Below, in pieces: positions 23,040-31,054 of a stretch of DNA of 43,185 nt; positions within the stretch are counted from its first letter, which is position 1, and the number at the start of each line of letters is the position of its first letter. The stretch covers positions 1 through 43,185 of the forward strand of contig JASLPY010000043.1 in the NCBI GenBank assembly GCA_030744755.1. The letters are read 5' to 3'. This DNA comes from Kiritimatiellia bacterium. GTDB lineage: Bacteria; Verrucomicrobiota; Kiritimatiellia; UBA8416; JADHWI01. Under the pieces are notes generated by a model that did not search any database, was not told the DNA's origin, and worked only from the letters and a program-made list of their open reading frames with translations. A program made the position numbers and the translations under genes.

Positions 23040-23646
23040 TTCTGCTTCCCCCGTCTGAATCACAGCTTCCAGCGGAACCGATAAAGCCATGTCTCGATTG
23101 ATTTTGCATTGATTCCCGCAGATTTCTGACCTCGGTTTGACGCCGTGATACAAAGAGTTCCGGAGACTCGTTCAGTTCACCGATAAATGATACGTAAGGC
23201 GTGCCGCATAAGTGGCAGCAGGCACCCCTGGTTACAGGAGCCATGCAATCCCCGTTAGAGCAGGTGGATTCCAGAAGCTCACCACACAACCTGCAACGGG
23301 TTTTCTCCTGCACCGCGCTGTTCACGATGCCTGGCATGAGAAGCACCCGGTTGCGTACCAGGTAAGGGAAATTGCTGGGACAATCGTCGATGGGGCAGTA
23401 CTTGGCTACGAAGGCAGCCGCGGCGGCCTCTGCACCCGTGGCGTCCGGCCCCTTCAGATCAATATCAAGTACGCTGGCTATTGTCTGAATCGTGGCATCG
23501 TTTACTGCATCGCGCCGACCCGCTTCGAACATGCTGACGGCGGATTGCGTACAGCCAGCCAGCCTTGCGAGCTCCGCCTGCGTGATGCCTTTCTCGCGCC
23601 TGGTGCGGCGAAAGAATTCGTGGTTCACATTTAAACGTAAAGGCAT
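23029..23646 (-). CDS. XRE-family HTH regulator with C-terminal zinc-ribbon cysteines
   Basis: The 205-residue product starts at MPLRLNVNHEFF, with GGAG nine bases upstream. An XRE/Cro-type helix-turn-helix occupies residues ~10-65 (RREKGITQAELARLAGCTQSAVSMFEAGRR). After an Ala-rich linker come three cysteine clusters: CPIDDC, CRLCGELLESTCSNGDC and CCHLCG, which look like zinc knuckles. It ends in a Ser/Gly-rich tail overlapping the FtsA-like start. The gene pair is probably one translationally coupled operon. A perfect inverted repeat lies 68-84 bases upstream, a plausible autoregulatory operator. The physiological signal is unknown; the Cys clusters suggest zinc or redox, but that is inference. 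Confidence 0.78.
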   Translation of the reverse strand: MPLRLNVNHEFFRRTRREKGITQAELARLAGCTQSAVSMFEAGRRDAVNDATIQTIASVLDIDLKGPDATGAEAAAAAFVAKYCPIDDCPSNFPYLVRNRVLLMPGIVNSAVQEKTRCRLCGELLESTCSNGDCMAPVTRGACCHLCGTPYVSFIGELNESPELFVSRRQTEVRNLRESMQNQSRHGFIGSAGSCDSDGGSRNGC

Positions 23647-23713
23647 CGCATGACACTCCGTATGGCTTACAAGACGGATTATGCTGAATTTCCGGGTGTT
23701 ATCAAGATAAAAA

Positions 23714-23730
23714 ATCAAAAATCTTTTGAT
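23714..23730. promoter_or_regulatory. Perfect palindrome, candidate operator for the XRE regulator
   Basis: ATCAAAA and TTTTGAT (7-bp arms) flank the central ATC. It lies in an AT-rich upstream region of the minus-strand regulator, 68 bases before its chosen start, where an XRE dimer site would be expected. Confidence 0.4.
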
Positions 23731-23816
23731 ATACTTGATATTGTATAACAGGGCTGCTTTGGTGGTTTCTGTGGTGTATGAGGGGAGATGCGGGATTTGG
23801 GATTTTGGAGGGGATT

Positions 23817-23916
23817 AGGGAGTCAACGCCGAATGTTCAATGCATCCAAAAGGTTGCCCATCGTTTGGACGTGGGAACTTGGATGTTGGTTGTTGGACGT
23901 TGGGCGTTGACTCCCT
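23817..23916. repeat. 100-bp inverted-repeat element with CAACGYC heptamers
   Basis: Perfect 14-bp terminal inverted repeats, AGGGAGTCAACGCC (23817-23830) and its complement (23903-23916), bound the element. The right half, read on the minus strand, is a degenerate heptamer array (CAACGCC, CAACGTC, CAACAAC, CAACATC, CAAGTTC). The same heptamer family recurs at 30947-30980. It abuts the stop codon of the squalene-cyclase-like gene. There is no ORF. Confidence 0.75.
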
Positions 23917-23917
23917 C

Positions 23918-25081
23918 CTACAGCATCTTCAGTGCTATTATTGAGTAGGCGGTGGCCAATGTTGGATCGTTTTCCCAGAAGCGTCCGGTTTCGTTCTTCC
24001 AGTAGCCGTTGCCTGTCTTCGGGTCTATCTCCTGGATGGAGATGAGCTTCTTTGCCATTTCGGAGCGCCAATCTATGACCTTGTCCTTCTCGCCGGGCAC
24101 GAGATTCTGGCCGTAGGCCGAAAGCGATCGCGTAAGCACGTTGTAGAAGAAGAACAGCCCCTGTCCTCCCATTCCTGGATTCTCCTTGAGAGACCAGTTC
24201 TCTGATGCCCAGTCGAAAGCGGAACGCACCCGGTGGTCGCTACGGGGAACCTGGGCGTAGATGAGAGCCAGCATTCCGGCGTATGTCATGCTGCCGTAGG
24301 ATCGAAACGTAACTGTTCCAGCCGCATTGGTAGTGCTTCCTGCCTTTGGATCCGTCGGGTTATAGAAGAATCCGCCGGAGTTGTCTCCCGTGCCGTCCGG
24401 GTTCTGCATGCGCTCAATAAACTTAACCGTTGCTTGCCAGTCTATGTCCACCTTCTTGCTTGATTTGGGTCGCAGATCTTCTACCCCGGCGGTCAAGTGC
24501 ATTGCCTGTGCGGCATAGTACGTGTTGAGGAGATCTGTATAAGCCCTGCCCGTTTGACCATCGTACCCGAACCCTCCCTTGTATACGTCGTCGCCCATGT
24601 GCTGCGAATTGGCAACAAACTCCCTTGCCTTCAGGATCACAGGGACGAGGGCACGCCGTTTTGACTCGTTGAGAACGGTCATGCAGATGGCGGTGTTGTA
24701 GTTGCTGAGCCCACCGCCTTTACGCCCTGGAACGTTGCGATAGATTCCGCCATCTTTCTGAACACACGTGAGGATGTACTTGATTCCCTTGTCGACTGCA
24801 GCACTGCAAGCCGGGTCCTTGCTGTCCAAGAGCGCCCAGACAGACAACGCTGTCAAAGCGGGAAAAGTGCCCTGCGACCATGAACCATCATCTTTCTGCA
24901 TGGCGGCGACCCAGTTCTGGCCTCGCCCGATCGCGGCATTTACCTCGTTACGAACTGAAAGCCCCAGGGCCCCGGCCGGGGGTTCGGTGCTCACGAGAGT
25001 TTCCGCGTTCGCCGCGAAAGGGCTCACGAATATGCTAAGACCCAGTACGGCTGTGATCATGAATGTTCCTGCTGTGCTCAT
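23918..25081 (-). CDS. Secreted squalene-cyclase/prenyltransferase-type alpha-toroid protein
   Basis: This 387-residue protein has a signal peptide (MSTAGTFMITAVLGLSIFVSPFAANAE). Repeated helical pairs with turn motifs follow: WVAAMQKDDGSWSQGTF, CVQKDGGIYRN, DVYKGGFGYDGQ, RMQNPDGTGDNSGGFFY and RSYGSMTYAGMLAL. This is the alpha/alpha-toroid of squalene/terpene cyclases and prenyltransferases. The DxDD catalytic motif of cyclases is not visible and the protein is exported. It probably serves binding or scaffolding, as in many planctomycete/verrucomicrobial secreted homologues. AAAGGAGC lies shortly before the ATG. It is transcribed divergently from the spermidine-synthase-like gene. Confidence 0.85.
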   Translation of the reverse strand: MSTAGTFMITAVLGLSIFVSPFAANAETLVSTEPPAGALGLSVRNEVNAAIGRGQNWVAAMQKDDGSWSQGTFPALTALSVWALLDSKDPACSAAVDKGIKYILTCVQKDGGIYRNVPGRKGGGLSNYNTAICMTVLNESKRRALVPVILKAREFVANSQHMGDDVYKGGFGYDGQTGRAYTDLLNTYYAAQAMHLTAGVEDLRPKSSKKVDIDWQATVKFIERMQNPDGTGDNSGGFFYNPTDPKAGSTTNAAGTVTFRSYGSMTYAGMLALIYAQVPRSDHRVRSAFDWASENWSLKENPGMGGQGLFFFYNVLTRSLSAYGQNLVPGEKDKVIDWRSEMAKKLISIQEIDPKTGNGYWKNETGRFWENDPTLATAYSIIALKML

Positions 25082-25174
25082 AGTTGCTCCTTTATTTTGA
25101 TTGGAAACGCATTACACTTCTTTCTGGATGTCTTTTCAAGCGATACTAACGGATAACTCCGTGTAAAGGTTGCA

Positions 25175-27613
25175 ATGAATTTTGATCTGACGGTCTTGAA
25201 ACTACGAAACACGCGAGAATCGCAAGAACCAGCGATAGTTGAGACGAGCGAAAGCTCAAGTGTGCTTGCCTCCATGTTTTGCCTTGGTTTCGTCGCGACG
25301 CTGCTCCAGGTGACCTTTATGAGGGAGATGCTTGTCGCGGTTTTCGGGAACGAGATAAGCATAGGCGTTATTCTTGGTAACTGGCTGATATGTATCAGTC
25401 TCGGGGCGTTTGCCGCCAGGCCTGTCGTTCATCGCCTCTCGTCGCGCAAGCTTGTGCGATTGCTGTTTTCCTGGCTTTTCCTCGTGCCCGCCGTGCTTGC
25501 CCCCTTCGAGGTCTATGCCATCAGGGCTCTGCGGACCATCATGGATGTGCCCATGGGTGAGTATGCTCCGCTGGGTTCTATCGCGGCAGGCTCTTTTCTT
25601 ATCTTCCTTCCCCTGTGCTTCTGCATCGGCTTCTGCTTCCCGCTGGCGTGCCGTGCCCTCGAGCTGGAACACGCATCCGGGGAGGGGAGACGTCCTACTG
25701 CAGTCAGTCTCGTCTACACACTTGAGGCACTGGGCAGCATGGTTGGCGGAGTGATCTTAACCGTGGTCCTCCTCAGGTTTCTCACTCCTCTTCGACTGGT
25801 TGTGCTGACTTCGGCTATCGCGCTGGTGGGGGCGGCGCTTGCAATGCCTGTGCGCCGGGCCAGGTGTTTCTTTGTCGTCCTCGCCGCGATTCTTACTGCC
25901 GGGGTGTTTGGCCCTGGATGCATGGAGCGTCTTGAGGAGCGTTTTATCGAAAGACGTTGGGCATCGTTTGGTGTAGTTTCGCGGCAAAGCGAAGAAGGCT
26001 GGCCCGAGTTGAAGCTTGTGGACTCGGAGGACTCCATATACCAGAACCTGGCCGTAACCGAGTCCGAGGGTCAGTACACGTTGTACGGAAACGGAGAAGT
26101 CATATTCACCTTCCCCGATCCGCATGCGTACGAGCACGAAATCCATTTTCTCATGGCACAGAAGCCAGATGCAGGTCGCGTGCTCCTGCTGGGTGGAAAC
26201 CCGCTGGGGGAGATTCCGGAACTCCTGAAGTATCCTCTCGACAGGCTTGTCTATGTTGAACTCGATTCCACCGTGGGCAGGATGGTCAATAGAATCATGC
26301 CGGCCGAATACGGGGAGACTTTATCCGACCCCAGGCTTGAATGTGTCGAGGGAGATGCCGTCAGTTTCATCAAAAGGTGCGTGGAATCTTTTGATGTTGT
26401 CCTGGTAAACGCGCCGCAGCCTTCGACAGCGGCTCTTAATCGGTTCTACACGGTGGAATTCTATTCGGGTCTTGAACGGCTTCTCAATCCGGGCGGCTTT
26501 GTTGCCTGTGGGGTCAGCTCCTCAGAGAGACTTCGGTCCGAAGCAGTCCAGCTCGGTGCGTCCGTGTACCAGGCCCTGGAGGAGGTCTTTGACGTTGTCC
26601 TTGTGACCGCCGAAAGTCGCAACCGTTTCCTTGCTGGTGACGCTGACTCCGGTCTTACCTTCGACCGCCGTGTTCTTTTCGAAAAAAGCCGGGCCTCAGC
26701 CATCGATACTGAGTTCTTCCGGCCCGAACTGTTCCTGGGGAGCGACGATATTACACCCGAGAAGATCGACCTTGTGCTCGAAAGGTTTACGTCACAGCCA
26801 GGGCTTGCCAACCGCATGTTGAAACCAGTTACGTACTTCTACAATCTCGTGCTCTGGAGCAGGTTCAGCGGTTCGGCCCTGGAGTCGGTCCTTGCGGCTG
26901 TCCAGGGGCCACGTGCGCGAAGAACCATGTGCCGGGGTGCGCTTGGAGTCGCGATGCTCGTGCTTCTTGCCGGGGGTGCTTTGAGACTGACGTCCCGGCA
27001 ATCCGGCGCATGCGGATGCTGGAGACGCATTATGATCGCATCTGTTGTCGCAACCACCGGTTTCTGCGGAATGGCCATCGAGATCGTGCTCATATTCGTC
27101 TTTCAGGGGCTCTTCGGGTATGTCTACATGCGGATGGGCCTGATAGTTGCAGCCTTCATGCTGGGGCTGGTGATCGGCGCTCCTTCGGGCAGGCGTATGG
27201 CATCGGGTACGGCGCGATCTGCATGGCTTAGCCTTGTTTGTGTCGACATCTTCCTGCTCGTCTTCCCGCTTCTGGTTGCCGCCCTGCTTTCCAGAGGAAT
27301 CCCGGCAGGCGCCTTTGCCTGGTTGGCCGCCGAATGTTCGATCTACCTTGCCGTTGCAATTGCGGGCTGGGCGGTGGGCGCGGAGTTTCCGTTGGCCAAC
27401 CGGGCATATCTCGAAGCCCGCAGCAGCGCGTCTGCTGCAGCCGCAATAACAGATGCTTCCGATCATATCGGTGCGGCCGTTGGGTGCATTGCCATGGGGG
27501 TGGTGCTTATTCCTGTAATGGGAATATCTGGATCCTGCCTGCTGCTGGCCGGTATCAAGGGCGTGAGCCTCGCCTGCCTGGCATCCGCCACCATCTGCAA
27601 ACCTGCACATTAG
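25175..27613 (+). CDS. Multi-pass membrane protein with central spermidine-synthase-like domain
   Basis: This 812-residue protein has about six N-terminal transmembrane helices (residues ~30-250), a central soluble domain and about six C-terminal helices (~585-800). The soluble part resembles the spermidine synthase/SAM-dependent aminopropyltransferase fold: EDSIYQNLAVTES, TLYGNGEVIFTFPD, YEHEIHFLMA, RVLLLGGNPLGEI, RLVYVELDSTVG, DPRLECVEGDAVSFIK, FDVVLVNAPQPSTAALNRFY and LLNPGGFVACGVS. The catalytic Asp motif (DxxDP-type) is replaced by NAPQP, so classic aminopropyl transfer is doubtful. Such fused membrane proteins are widespread but poorly characterised. AAAGG precedes the start. Its stop overlaps that of the convergent amrS gene. 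Confidence 0.8.
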   Translation: MNFDLTVLKLRNTRESQEPAIVETSESSSVLASMFCLGFVATLLQVTFMREMLVAVFGNEISIGVILGNWLICISLGAFAARPVVHRLSSRKLVRLLFSWLFLVPAVLAPFEVYAIRALRTIMDVPMGEYAPLGSIAAGSFLIFLPLCFCIGFCFPLACRALELEHASGEGRRPTAVSLVYTLEALGSMVGGVILTVVLLRFLTPLRLVVLTSAIALVGAALAMPVRRARCFFVVLAAILTAGVFGPGCMERLEERFIERRWASFGVVSRQSEEGWPELKLVDSEDSIYQNLAVTESEGQYTLYGNGEVIFTFPDPHAYEHEIHFLMAQKPDAGRVLLLGGNPLGEIPELLKYPLDRLVYVELDSTVGRMVNRIMPAEYGETLSDPRLECVEGDAVSFIKRCVESFDVVLVNAPQPSTAALNRFYTVEFYSGLERLLNPGGFVACGVSSSERLRSEAVQLGASVYQALEEVFDVVLVTAESRNRFLAGDADSGLTFDRRVLFEKSRASAIDTEFFRPELFLGSDDITPEKIDLVLERFTSQPGLANRMLKPVTYFYNLVLWSRFSGSALESVLAAVQGPRARRTMCRGALGVAMLVLLAGGALRLTSRQSGACGCWRRIMIASVVATTGFCGMAIEIVLIFVFQGLFGYVYMRMGLIVAAFMLGLVIGAPSGRRMASGTARSAWLSLVCVDIFLLVFPLLVAALLSRGIPAGAFAWLAAECSIYLAVAIAGWAVGAEFPLANRAYLEARSSASAAAAITDASDHIGAAVGCIAMGVVLIPVMGISGSCLLLAGIKGVSLACLASATICKPAH

Positions 27614-28743
27614 CTGGGCGACCACACGCCTGGTACTGCTCCGCCGCACTTGTGGCACTTGCCTTTGGCCAGTTCGTTTGAAATCACCATGTGTCCGTAG
27701 CGCTTCAGAACGTTCGTCTTGCACTTGGGGCAGTAAGTGTTCTCGCCTTCGCCACCCGGCATATTGCCGGTGTAGACGAAGTTGCATCCACTTGCCATTG
27801 CTATGCTCCTGGCGCGGTGAAGAATCTTCGGAGGGGTTCTCGGCAGATTGCGGATCTTGTAGCAGGGATGGAAACGCGTGAAATGCAGGGGGACGTTCGG
27901 GCCAATCTCCTTGACGATCCATTCTGACATCCGGCGTATATCGTCCATGTTGTCGTTGAGGGTGGGGATGAGCAGGACTACGATTTCGAACCAGACGCCG
28001 TGGCCCGAGAGCCTCTTGAGCGTGTCCAGTACCGGCGTAAGAAGTCCTCCGCAGACCTTTCCGTAGAACTTCTGATTGAAGGCCTTCAGGTCAATCTTGA
28101 TGGCCGTCATAAGCGGGACGAGCTGCTTCAGGGGTTCCGGTTGCATGAAGCCGTTACTTATCATGATATTGCCCAACCCCATGTCCCTTGCGGCCTTGGC
28201 GCAGTCGGTCATGTACTCGTAGAAGATGGTTGGTTCGCTGTAGGTGTAAGCTACGGCCTTTGCACCCACGCGTTTTGCGGTTGCGGCAATGACTGCGGGG
28301 GGGATATATCTGACACGAATATCACCGGGGTTGGCCTGGGAGATTTCCCAGTTCTGGCAGAACTTGCAGCGTATGTTGCAGCCCACGGTAGCGATCGAGA
28401 ATACCTTGCTGCCGGGATACACATGGAAGAAAGGCTTCTTCTCGACAGGATCGTTGTTGAGGGCAACAGGCCTGCCATAGACGAGTGTATAGTATTTCCC
28501 TCCCCGATTTTCCCTGACTCTGCAGCGCCCTCGTTTACCATCCTTGACCGTGCAGCCGAACGGGCAAAGCTCACACATGATTTCGTTGTTTTGCAACTGC
28601 TTGTAAAAACTTGCCTCGTGGGGCGCATCTACCGCGGCTGCCTGCGCAGAGTGAGGCCTTGCCAGTGAATGCGCGGCGGCAACACCGGCGATCTTCACGA
28701 AATCCCTTCGCGACAGAAGACTCTCTTGACATATTGCGTTCAT
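27610..28743 (-). CDS. amrS: AmmeMemoRadiSam-system radical SAM enzyme with Tat signal
   Basis: This 377-residue radical SAM protein of the AmrS family has the [4Fe-4S] triad as CNIRCKFCQNWEISQ. Other family blocks: CELCPFGCTVKDGKRGRCRVREN, GRPVALNNDPVEKKPFFH, GAKAVAYTYSEPTIFYEY, NIMISNGFM, IKIDLKAFN, VLLIPTLND and LHFTRFHPCYK. The C-terminal part has a four-Cys zinc ribbon (CPKCKTN...CHKCGG). The N-terminus carries a twin-arginine-like signal (LSRRDFVKIAGVAAAHSLA), odd for a radical SAM enzyme. Partner AMMECR1 and Memo genes are not in the window. The ATG at 28743 is preferred over the TTG one codon upstream. Confidence 0.88.
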   Translation of the reverse strand: MNAICQESLLSRRDFVKIAGVAAAHSLARPHSAQAAAVDAPHEASFYKQLQNNEIMCELCPFGCTVKDGKRGRCRVRENRGGKYYTLVYGRPVALNNDPVEKKPFFHVYPGSKVFSIATVGCNIRCKFCQNWEISQANPGDIRVRYIPPAVIAATAKRVGAKAVAYTYSEPTIFYEYMTDCAKAARDMGLGNIMISNGFMQPEPLKQLVPLMTAIKIDLKAFNQKFYGKVCGGLLTPVLDTLKRLSGHGVWFEIVVLLIPTLNDNMDDIRRMSEWIVKEIGPNVPLHFTRFHPCYKIRNLPRTPPKILHRARSIAMASGCNFVYTGNMPGGEGENTYCPKCKTNVLKRYGHMVISNELAKGKCHKCGGAVPGVWSPS

Positions 28744-28790
28744 CAACGTGGATTTTACCAGAGGTCATTCGGTGGCGGCAATGAGCATTT

Positions 28791-28955
28791 GAGCCATCTG
28801 CGTTGTGAAACAGATCAACGGGGGCAGGGTGAAACGGGGGTACGAGATACTGTTCACCCCACAGCAGAAGGGGTTAGGCGCTAGGCGCTAGGCGTTAGGA
28901 CGCGACCCTAGCGCCTAACCCCTAACCACTGCGTTCTGCGCTCACAGCGCAGAAC
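28791..28955 (+). repeat. Structured intergenic repeat, copy 2 (short form)
   Basis: It starts GAGCCATCTGCGTTGTGA. A hairpin (GGGTGAA 28827-28833 with TTCACCC 28853-28859) follows. Next come TAGGCGC/TAGGCGT heptamers (28875-28898) and an inverted set (CCTAGCGCCTAACCCCTAACC). It ends with a perfect 10-bp hairpin, GTTCTGCGCT/AGCGCAGAAC with a 3-base loop (28933-28955). The block order equals copy 1 but lacks most of the variable middle. Together with copy 3 it fills the 557-bp gap between amrS and pgi. Confidence 0.85.
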
Positions 28956-28965
28956 ACACCATTTC

Positions 28966-29212
28966 GAGCCATCTGCGATGCGATATCGATCAATGATAGC
29001 TGGCCGAAACTGAGGTGAAAGATTCTCTTTACCCCACAGCGTAAGGCGTTAGGCGCTAGGCATTAGTAGCTAGACCACCTCGTCCTGGATATCGACCCCA
29101 CGGTCCTGAACGATTTACCACGCAGGCATGGCTCTACCAGATGCAGGCGTCCCACTAATCCCTAACCCCTAGCGCCTAGCCCCTGCAATTTGCGTGACAA
29201 CGCAGATTGCTC
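28966..29212 (+). repeat. Structured intergenic repeat, copy 3 (long form)
   Basis: It begins GAGCCATCTGCGATG, ten bases after copy 2. It carries GGTGAAAG...TTACCCCACAGC, a heptamer block (GTTAGGCGCTAGGC), a middle shared with copy 1 (TAGTAGCTAG, ATCGACCCCAC, CGCAGGCAT), and an inverted heptamer block (CCTAACCCCTAGCGCCTAG). It ends TGACAACGCAGATTGCTC, which is an imperfect inverted copy (16 of 18) of the start of copy 2. Copies 2 and 3 together could thus be one element bounded by terminal inverted repeats. There is no ORF. Confidence 0.8.
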
Positions 29213-29224
29213 ATTTCTGTCTTC

Positions 29225-29254
29225 TTGAAACTCCTGTCCTCAAACGGGTAGTAT
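29225..29254 (+). promoter_or_regulatory. Candidate sigma-70-type promoter for pgi
   Basis: TTGAAA (29225-29230) and TAGTAT (29249-29254) are separated by 18 bases, just after the repeat block and about 50 bases before the pgi start. Both hexamers are reasonable matches. Confidence 0.45.
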
Positions 29255-29303
29255 GTCGTTTCTGATTGGAAACGGACAGCAGTGTTGACCTTGGGGGATC
29301 ATA

Positions 29304-30938
29304 ATGATAGCGAGAAAAGAGAAGTTGACCGATATGCCTGCATGGCAGGCACTTGTGGAGCAATACGGAAAAACGAAAGAAAGCCATTTAAGAGATCTGT
29401 TCGAGCAGGATCCTGAGCGTTCATCACGGATGTCCCTTGAGGCAGCCGGTCTGTTCCTTGATTATTCCAAGAACCGTGTAGACGACGAGACCCTCCTGCG
29501 GCTCGTAGCGCTCGCCGACGCCGTTGGCCTGCGCCAGGCTATCGAAGACATGTTCAGCGGCAAGCCTGTAAACGAGACGGAAGGGCGTTCGGTCCTCCAC
29601 GTCGCCCTGCGTAACCGCTCCAATACGCCGATCCTCGTGAACGGCGAAGACGTGATGCCGGATGTTAGTGCCGTACTCGAGAAGATGTGCGGCTTTGCAG
29701 AGCAAGTGCGAAGCGGGGAATGGAAGGGGCACAGGGGCAAGCCGATACGCAATGTCGTCAATATCGGCATCGGGGGATCGGACCTGGGTCCGCTTATGGC
29801 ATACGAAGCGCTCAAACCATACAGTGACCGCAATCTGAACGTAAGGTTCATTTCAAACGTTGACGCAACCCACGTTGCCGAAACCGTCCGGGAGATGGAT
29901 CCGGATGAGACCCTGTTTGTCATTGCGTCGAAGACTTTCACGACCCAGGAAACCATGACGAACGCGGCAACTGCTCGAAAGTGGATTGTCGATGCCATGG
30001 GGGATGAATCCGCCGTGGCCAGGCACTTCGTGGCGGTTTCTACCAGTGCGAACGAGGTCCGGGCCTTTGGTATTGACGAAGCCAACATGTTTGAGTTCTG
30101 GGAGTGGGTTGGCGGCCGCTATTCCATGTGCTCGGCAATAGGTCTTACGCTTGTGGCGGGCATAGGCCCCGAAAACTTCATTAAGATGCTGGAAGGGTTC
30201 CACGCGATGGACCGGCATTTCGCGGAAGCACCGTTCGAGGCAAATATGCCGGTGCTCATGGGACTGCTCGGGATCTGGTACAACAACTTCTTTGACGCCC
30301 AAACGCATGCTGTTCTGCCATACGACCAGTACATGCACCGTTTTGCAGCGCACCTGCAACAGCTCGACATGGAGAGCAACGGGAAGTACATAGATAAGCA
30401 GGGCGACCGTGTTTCGTACCATACCGGACCAATAATCTGGGGTGAGCCGGGCACCAACGGGCAGCATGCTTTCTACCAGCTGATCCACCAGGGCACGAAA
30501 ATGATTCCGGCTGATTTTATCGGCTTCTGTGAGTCACAGAACCAGCTGGGGGACCATCACGACAAACTGATGGCCAACATGATTGCGCAGACCGAGGCCC
30601 TGGCTTTCGGCAAGCCGGCCAAAGATGTTGAAGCCGAAGGTGTAACTGGAACCCTCATTGCTCATAAGACTTTCGAAGGCAACCGTCCAACCAACACGAT
30701 CATGGCCGACCGGCTCAACCCTTTCACGCTCGGTGCTCTCACCGCGCTATACGAGCACAAGGTTTTCGTTCAGGGCGTAATCTGGAACATATTCTCGTTT
30801 GACCAGTGGGGCGTGCAGTTGGGCAAAGTCCTTGCTTCAAAGATTCTCGCCGAGATCACGGCGGAGCAGGAACCCGCAATGATCCACGACAGTTCGACCA
30901 ACCAGCTTCTCAAGCGGTATCGGGCGAAGAGAAAGTAG
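29304..30938 (+). CDS. pgi: Glucose-6-phosphate isomerase
   Basis: This 544-residue enzyme interconverts glucose 6-phosphate and fructose 6-phosphate in glycolysis and gluconeogenesis. Key blocks in order: [75 protein letters not shown] (PGI signature), [33 protein letters not shown] with the catalytic Glu and His neighbourhood, and [12 protein letters not shown] (second signature). Length and order match the long bacterial/eukaryotic-type PGI. GGGGGA lies five bases before the ATG. It is monocistronic, flanked by repeat elements on both sides. Confidence 0.97.
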   Translation: MIARKEKLTDMPAWQALVEQYGKTKESHLRDLFEQDPERSSRMSLEAAGLFLDYSKNRVDDETLLRLVALADAVGLRQAIEDMFSGKPVNETEGRSVLHVALRNRSNTPILVNGEDVMPDVSAVLEKMCGFAEQVRSGEWKGHRGKPIRNVVNIGIGGSDLGPLMAYEALKPYSDRNLNVRFISNVDATHVAETVREMDPDETLFVIASKTFTTQETMTNAATARKWIVDAMGDESAVARHFVAVSTSANEVRAFGIDEANMFEFWEWVGGRYSMCSAIGLTLVAGIGPENFIKMLEGFHAMDRHFAEAPFEANMPVLMGLLGIWYNNFFDAQTHAVLPYDQYMHRFAAHLQQLDMESNGKYIDKQGDRVSYHTGPIIWGEPGTNGQHAFYQLIHQGTKMIPADFIGFCESQNQLGDHHDKLMANMIAQTEALAFGKPAKDVEAEGVTGTLIAHKTFEGNRPTNTIMADRLNPFTLGALTALYEHKVFVQGVIWNIFSFDQWGVQLGKVLASKILAEITAEQEPAMIHDSSTNQLLKRYRAKRK

Positions 30939-30946
30939 GGTCATAG

Positions 30947-30980
30947 CCCAACGCCCAACGTCCAACGTCCGACGCCCAAG
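30947..30980. repeat. CAACGYC heptamer tandem repeat
   Basis: Almost five 7-base units, CCCAACG, CCCAACG, TCCAACG, TCCGACG, CCCAAG, begin nine bases after the pgi stop. Read in the CAACGCC/CAACGTC phase they match the array inside the 100-bp element at 23817-23916. Confidence 0.8.
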
Positions 30981-31054
30981 TTGGTCCCGCCTTTGTTGCC
31001 GAATGCGCGTTCTTTTCCCTTGCCTCAACATCGTGTGTCGCTATCCTTAGAAAC

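Noticed and set aside
26792..27922. Long open frame antisense to the spermidine-synthase-like gene and running into amrS
   Set aside because: Composition is low-complexity and Arg/Gln/His-rich, as in antisense shadows; both sense genes have clear family motifs.
28875..29200. Heptamer repeats as a CRISPR array or integron attC sites
   Set aside because: The units are seven bases without spacers, no cas or integrase gene is adjacent, and the hairpins lack the R'/R'' core organisation of attC.
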